Assembly: GCA_027605045.1 (NCBI GenBank)
Contig: JAQFWX010000095.1
Span: forward strand, 136,740-200,739
Length of the DNA stretch: 64,000 bases
Direction of reading: 5' to 3'
Source of the DNA: Phallus indusiatus
Taxonomy: Eukaryota > Basidiomycota > Agaricomycetes > Phallales > Phallaceae
In this document: positions 58,883 through 64,000 of the stretch, piece after piece
How positions within the stretch are numbered: the stretch's first letter is position 1
How the letters are laid out: the number at the start of each line of letters is the position of its first letter
Translations under genes and position numbers: made by a program
The notes under the pieces: model-generated
The model's database searches: none
Told to the model about the DNA's origin: nothing
The model's input: only the letters and a program-made list of their open reading frames with translations

Positions 58883-61800
58883 TCAGGCGTCAGGTTCAAT
58901 GCTAGGAACATCCACAAGCGTGAAATCTTGCAATCCCTGTAACCTATTTACAAAAAGTTGCAGGGTTAACGCACGTCTTGTAAACTGTGATGATATGACA
59001 CTTCACCAATTGTGTAGGTAGTCAACCCGCTTGACCTTTTCAATAATAATGACGGGATCCTCGATGACTACGTATCAACATGTTGGATAAATGCGAAAAG
59101 GGATATATGGAATGATGGCGTATGGTGAGCTCCAATATCTAAGCAGCCAGACTTAGGACCTACCGTGATCGTCGTCGTCGCTGCTTTGCTCATCGTCCTT
59201 GTTGTTGTTCCATTCGTCTTGGTCAGAGTTCTCTTTATTATCTGCCTCATATCCGTCATAGATATTTTCTTCATTTTCGCTATCTTCTCCATTTTCGTTA
59301 TCTTCTCCATCCTCTGAGATACTGCCATCATACTCGTCCAGAGTCTCATCCGATCCGTGCATGTTTAGGTACAGCTCCGTCATCGGATGAACCCCCACCA
59401 TGTATCCTCTCTCGGACGGCGTCAAAACAGGCCCTAGATATTCCCGTTCCAGGATCTCTTCCCAAGAAACCAACTCGTCAGGCCATATCACACATTCCCA
59501 AAGTCCAGCCATATGAAACGCGTGCTTTTGTAGCGACAATAGAGCTAATCCCACACGAAACCGATCCAGAAACCATGAATCCGTCGCTTTGAAAGATCCA
59601 TCGACTGGTGGGAAAGGTATAGTATCGACAATACATGAAATGAACGAGTACTGGGAATTCTCGTTCATGTAAGGCACGTGCGCGACAACATTAACCTCTT
59701 CTGCGTCATAGATTATCCCGAATAACATGAACCACTCCGGTAGGTTTTTCGTAGAAACAAGCCCCTGTTCGAAACGCAATTGCCAGTTAATCAGATGAGT
59801 CTTTAAGCTTGATTCAATCGCTTTAGCTAATTGACCCAACGCTTCCGTTTTGTTTTTCGGTCTCGGGTGCGACGATGGAGGGCAGGCCAACTCGTCAGGC
59901 CATGCAGCTGGTCCTTGAATAGCTACCACTAAAGCTGGGTTCAAAACTGTTGCTCGAAGATTCACATCAAGTGTAAGTGGTGTCATTTCTATTGGGACAG
60001 TTTGGACAGGATGCAAAAGTAGCGAGAAGTCGACAGGGGAATGATCAGTACTTAGCGCAGTCGGAAAGCGCGACTGTGTATCACTAAAATAAATTTAGTA
60101 GTTATCGACGAAGTTGAAAGATTGAGAGACCATACTATTTTAGCCAACAGCATGGGGTACACATAAAAGGACTTGATATGGCCATCTTGGCTTCGAGTTC
60201 ATGAGATAGGTACTGAAACACATCTTTGAAATGCTCTAAACAATGAACGGTATCAGGACAAAGGTTTTGTAACGGAATTTTATCGTAGACGTTGAGTCGT
60301 TCTTTACGCGCAGGGGTTGAGAGGTAGAAGTCAGGACAGAATGATTGAGAATCCAGGTGTCGTGTTCGCAACTCTTCTTTCCCTAGTGGAACAAAGCTTT
60401 CTTTTCGTTGGGATATCCACGTTTGCAGGATTTGCTTAGGCAGAATTTGGAATAAATCCCACGGGTCCAAAATTGGCTGTAGAAACAATTAGAACCAGAA
60501 CTAAAGAAAAGTGATAAGTTACAACCTGGCGTTTTGTCGGGACCCAAGTTGCTGTGAGCCAATCTTCAGGGAGCGAAATCTTTAACTGGGACTGCCAATT
60601 CTCAATGAAGTTTAGAAGAAAATCCTTTTGTGATCCTAAATTCTGCACATAAGAGAAACTCTCGAAAGTCCATGAACAATATTGGCTATCGGGGTATTAA
60701 GGAAAAAACTGAAAGATTCGGTTGTTACTTACGGTAGTGGGTTCAATCCTGCACGACGTATGCAATCTGACAGACACTGAGATGCAGTTTCGGCATGATT
60801 TTGCTCGCTGACAATAGTATCGCGCATTTTGACATCCGCATATTGGTCCTGTTCAGCGTATTTGAGGTCTTTCGGTATATCCCATTGCATGTTGACCTGC
60901 GAAATAGCAGACTGATCCAAATTATCAAGGGCTCGGCAAATCCTCTTTGTGTGTCGTTGGATCATCAGCAAAACAGCGGCATTGCTCGCACGCTTTAAAA
61001 CATTCCTGTTGTCAAAAAGATTAAATATAAAGGGCGGCATCGGAATGCAGATAAATTCCCATTTCGTCGGGGCACCATTATCGTCGCACTCAAGGATTGT
61101 AGGCATAAATGTGTAAATATCGATCTGAAGCGCGTCATACACTAGTCCGTGAATAAATAACCATTCAGGAAGTGCGAACCTCTCCTAAGGATATGATCAT
61201 TAAGTTATAATTGGGTTCAGAAGCATACATCTCACGTCAGAAGTTTTTCGTTTTTCTCTCCAGTCAATGATTACGCGGTCAAGTAATAGCGTTAATGTCG
61301 GTTCAATAGCCACCAGGAGAGGCATTAAAGTCTCAGAAACCCGATTATCTTCGATTCTATTATTTCGAAGGGCACTTGCAAACTCCCTGTGTTTGCCGAA
61401 AGGGTGCAAGGGTTGGGGGAGTAAAACGATAGGAACCAGCCCGTATTTCGTCCACTGTGGTTTAGAGCTCCTATTAAAAACGTGGATGGAGTCAACCACC
61501 TCCCGCTTTGGAGATCTAACAAAGCCTTGACAACATGTCAACAATGCAGAAATGGAAGTCATACCCAAGTTGAATAACACCAAACCAATCAAATAATGTG
61601 AATAAAAGCCACGAGGTATTGCGTTGGGCATCCATTTCGCAGCGGCAGGCGGTAAGACCAGGATACGAAAATATATGTAGCAACACTCTAGACAGGTTCG
61701 TGTAGTATTCAAAGGGATCATGTGTGTCTGGGATGAGTTGTGGTTCAGGAAATTCAAGCATGTCAATCTTGGTAGCATCAGCATATGATACGAACGGAGT

Positions 61801-62177
61801 TTCAAGACGAAGGAGTCGAGACCCATGCGAAAGATAGTCGAAATATTGCTTCAAGGATTCCCATAGAATGGTGGAAAGAATGTCGATTTTCTTGGGTAGA
61901 GCCTATTACGCATAGTCAAAAAGGTATTGATGGGCATTGAAAACTCTCACTACCTCCCAATCTTCGGGGATTACAAGATATATTGAATATGAGATCATGT
62001 TGGTTCGATAAATTTTTAACGCTTTTTCTATGGCTTGCATTGGATAGTCTCCATATTCAGGAAAACGTGGGTACGCTTTCCAATCCTGTCTACGATAATC
62101 AACCCTAAAATGATCATATTCACCTCGACCAGCAGCGCAATTACTCACCTTTGATTTGTTAAGATTCTGTCAACCAT
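58883..62177 (-). CDS. B1: large acidic-tailed protein of the divergent pair, locus B
   Basis: Intact paralog of A1, about 900 aa, roughly ten exons. Exon 1 62177-62149 (MVDRILTNQR), exon 2 62104-61954 (VDYRRQDWKAYPRFPEYGDYP ... LVIPEDWE), exon 3 from about 61900 (LPKKIDILSTILWESLKQYF ... LLFTLFDWFGVIQLG), then SPKREVVDSIHVFNRSSKPQ, LPEWLFIHGLVYDALQIDIY, SFVPLGKEELRTRHLDSQSF, and the long exon (about 59160-60080) with IQGPAAWPDELACPPSSH and SWFLDRFRVGLALLSLQKHA. The acidic tail (SEDGEDNENGEDSENEEN) is followed by a conserved end, LQGLQDFTLVDVPSIEPDA, shared with A1 (RLPDFTLVDAPDI). Stop TGA 58883-58885. No domain recognised; no signal peptide. 181 bp from B2, divergent. Confidence 0.7.
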
Positions 62178-62358
62178 GTTATGATTCAGATGTTGAGAGC
62201 TTTCGCCGTCACAGACGCGCTCGGCGGCGGACGACCCTTACCGGAGAGCCTGGCTGTACAGCCCAAAAAGCAAAAAATATATTATCGATGCTTCATCGAT
62301 GCTGATTATAATAAGGAATGGAGTATAAATGGACACCGTCGAAGAATTCCTCCTCGCC
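62178..62358. promoter_or_regulatory. Divergent promoter of B1/B2
   Basis: 181 bp between start codons, with a short palindrome ATCGATGCTTCATCGAT (about 62284-62300) and GTATAAAT about 35 bp before the B2 ATG at 62359. Confidence 0.45.
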
Positions 62359-63998
62359 ATGCCTCGCACTACCACTGGTAATCCAGCGGTGCCTAGAGTC
62401 ACAGTACAAAGATCTAGTACGGAACAACCACGACCAAACCCGGCACAAGCAGCTCAAGCCCAGGCTCCAAGTCCGCTGACGCGATGGCTTCAGTCCTACG
62501 GCGTTCCTTTTACCACTGGGTCTCAAAAGAAAGGATCGACAGATTCCCAATACAGTATCACAGCTAGGTTTGGGTTTCTTCTCCATCATAGGTTTGAGTG
62601 GTGCTAAAGTCTGTTATGATCCATTTCAGTAACGTAACAACATCAGAACTTGAATCTGAGTACAGATGGTTATTCCACGAGACCATTGATTCTGTGCCTT
62701 TCACCGTAACTGCTAGTGGTGCAAACCTGATAAACAACTTGAGAAAATTGTTTGGGGGCACAGGCCTGGACTCACAGCCACAAGACGTGTTTAGCCTTCC
62801 TAAAGAATGGTTTACAGCTGAAGGGGTTAGCATTATAGATCTTATCCATACGCATTGAAATGTTCATCAAATTCACAGCTCTCACCCACAGCGTCGCCTA
62901 AGGATTTTGAAAATTTTTGGCGCCACAATCTTCGCAGCTTTTTGAATGTATATGATCCAAAGCAGGAGCACGTCAAATTTCGTCGTCAGAAAGACATAGA
63001 AAACGCTAAATTCCCCGAGCCAAATGTTTTGAACATGAGACATAAAAAACTTGGAGGGGGTGGAATCGCATGGAACCTTACACTTTTTCTCGCGTCACCA
63101 ACCCTCACAATGCCCCCTGATTCTGAAATGGACGTAGAGCGTCTGCATGGCAATCCTTTAAGCGGTTTCTTTAATGTTCCAGAGTGCAGGACAACCTCGT
63201 GAGTTCTCGTTACTCTCTCGTCAGTGTTCATCATCTGTTTATGCTACATACATACGCCTAGAAACCTGCCAATTTCTTTCCGCGAAGAACTACTCTGCTT
63301 TGGATCTAAACCAAAGCCCGATTTTGTGGCCAGAATTGAACCCGATATTATTCAAGAAGATCGCCTCGATTATGATTTGTATCCAATCACTACCCTTGGA
63401 GAAACCAAAAAAAAAATCAAAAAATTACCAAAACCGACACATAAAAAACAAGACCCAACTCGGCTCCAGGTTCCGTCTAGTAGTGCAGCCTCGGATGGGC
63501 TCAGCATTCCCTCTGAATTTGGCGCCAAGCTTCAAATAACAGCTCAACTTGCATTCTCGGCATACCCGTCATTGGTGGTGATTATTGCTTCCCTGATTGC
63601 TACATGGCAGACCTCACCTCCCATATCAAAAGGCAAAAAACAAGTTGAAGCTGAGGTATGAATTATTTACTCTAGATGAGTGGAGAATATTTATGTCGTT
63701 ATAGGATTATCAGATTCCCGAGTACGCTGTAATATACGGCATCGGATACGCCTCAAATGGACTCCTCATATATGCGTTTTTTCCATGTGTGATGGAGTGG
63801 AACAAAAACCAAAATCCCTCGAAATGGGGATTTGCGTCGGTGCTTGTTTGTAGGGAATTTTCCGAGGTGTTTCGAACCCACGACGTGTCACTTCGATTTA
63901 AATTGATCAAAATTCTTTTGATGTTACAGCAACACGCTGTGAGGCTCAAGGATGAGATAAAGGCGGTCAAAAGATGGCCACAGGCATTCCTAAGTTAG
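62359..63998 (+). CDS. B2: two-helix membrane protein of the divergent pair, locus B
   Basis: Unrecognised protein of about 470 aa, five exons, all open. Exon 1 from 62359 (MPRTTTGNPAVPRVTVQRSS; Pro/Gln-rich, then LTRWLQSYGVPFTTGSQKK); exon 2 from 62632 (SNVTTSELESEYRWLF); exon 3 from about 62877 (SPKDFENFWRHNLRSFLNVY, FRRQKDIENAKFPEPNV, MDVERLHGNPLSGFFNVPEC); exon 4 from about 63261 (FREELLCFGSKPKPDFVARI, EDRLDYDLYPITTLGE, then helix QLAFSAYPSLVVIIASLIATW); exon 5 from about 63706 (YAVIYGIGYASNGLLIYAFF, then an amphipathic LKDEIKAVKRWPQAFLS), stop TAG 63996-63998. Two hydrophobic helices about 30 residues apart suggest a membrane hairpin with both long ends on one side. In-frame ATG at 62329 is an alternative start. 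Confidence 0.7.
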
Positions 63999-64000
63999 AA

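Noticed and set aside
63290..63400. PD-(D/E)xK nuclease motif in B2 (KPKPDFVARIEPD)
   Set aside because: The PD is there, but no convincing ExK follows at the right distance; left as an untested thought.

Overview
The window is nuclear DNA of a filamentous basidiomycete, most likely an agaricomycete mushroom. The genes are dense and on both strands. They are cut by many introns of about 50-65 bp with GT..AG ends. The predicted proteins are fungal, including a GH45 subfamily C endoglucanase of the Phanerochaete Cel45A type. No bacterial operons, tRNA genes or CRISPR arrays were seen.

1-9.3 kb is conserved housekeeping: the 3' end of PAT1 (mRNA decapping), a mitoferrin-type carrier, the purine phosphoribosyltransferase HPT1, and a large Rgd2-like F-BAR/DEP/RhoGAP protein.

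9.6-16.3 kb is a fast-evolving patch. It has three paralogous small secreted proteins (SSP1-3) plus a relic of a fourth, and a CK1-type kinase gene between SSP1 and SSP2. SSP1 and SSP2 end in acidic Asp/Gly tandem repeats, and each has a 22-28 bp-armed palindrome upstream of its TATA box.

17-31.5 kb holds a secreted S10 carboxypeptidase, the GH45 endoglucanase, a makorin-like RING/CCCH protein, a dual-specificity phosphatase, a kinase-deleted copy of the CK1-like gene, and APN2 (AP endonuclease 2).

31.5-42.1 kb is an accessory island bracketed by inverted copies of a ~470 bp segment that includes the very end of APN2. It holds locus A of an unrecognised divergent gene pair: A1, about 900 aa, soluble and acidic; and A2, about 470 aa with two hydrophobic helices. 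It also holds two rearranged fragments (C, D) of the same families. A1 carries a hAT-like element with an 8 bp target duplication in an intron. A2 is broken by a frameshift and a 400 bp solo LTR with a 5 bp target duplication.

42.3-58.4 kb is again conserved: a MscS/EF-hand channel, a conserved hypothetical protein, HFI1/ADA1 (SAGA), a Clr4/SUV39-type H3K9 methyltransferase whose start codon is 3 nt from that of HFI1, the mitoribosomal protein mS29/DAP3, RPL37, a kinesin-14 and MED4.

58.9-64 kb is locus B, a second and apparently intact head-to-head copy of the pair (B1/B2).

The repeated head-to-head linkage of the two families, with relics and transposon damage around it, is the best candidate for an undescribed system. 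A second theme is gene architecture: 7-nt microexons occur in three unrelated genes.
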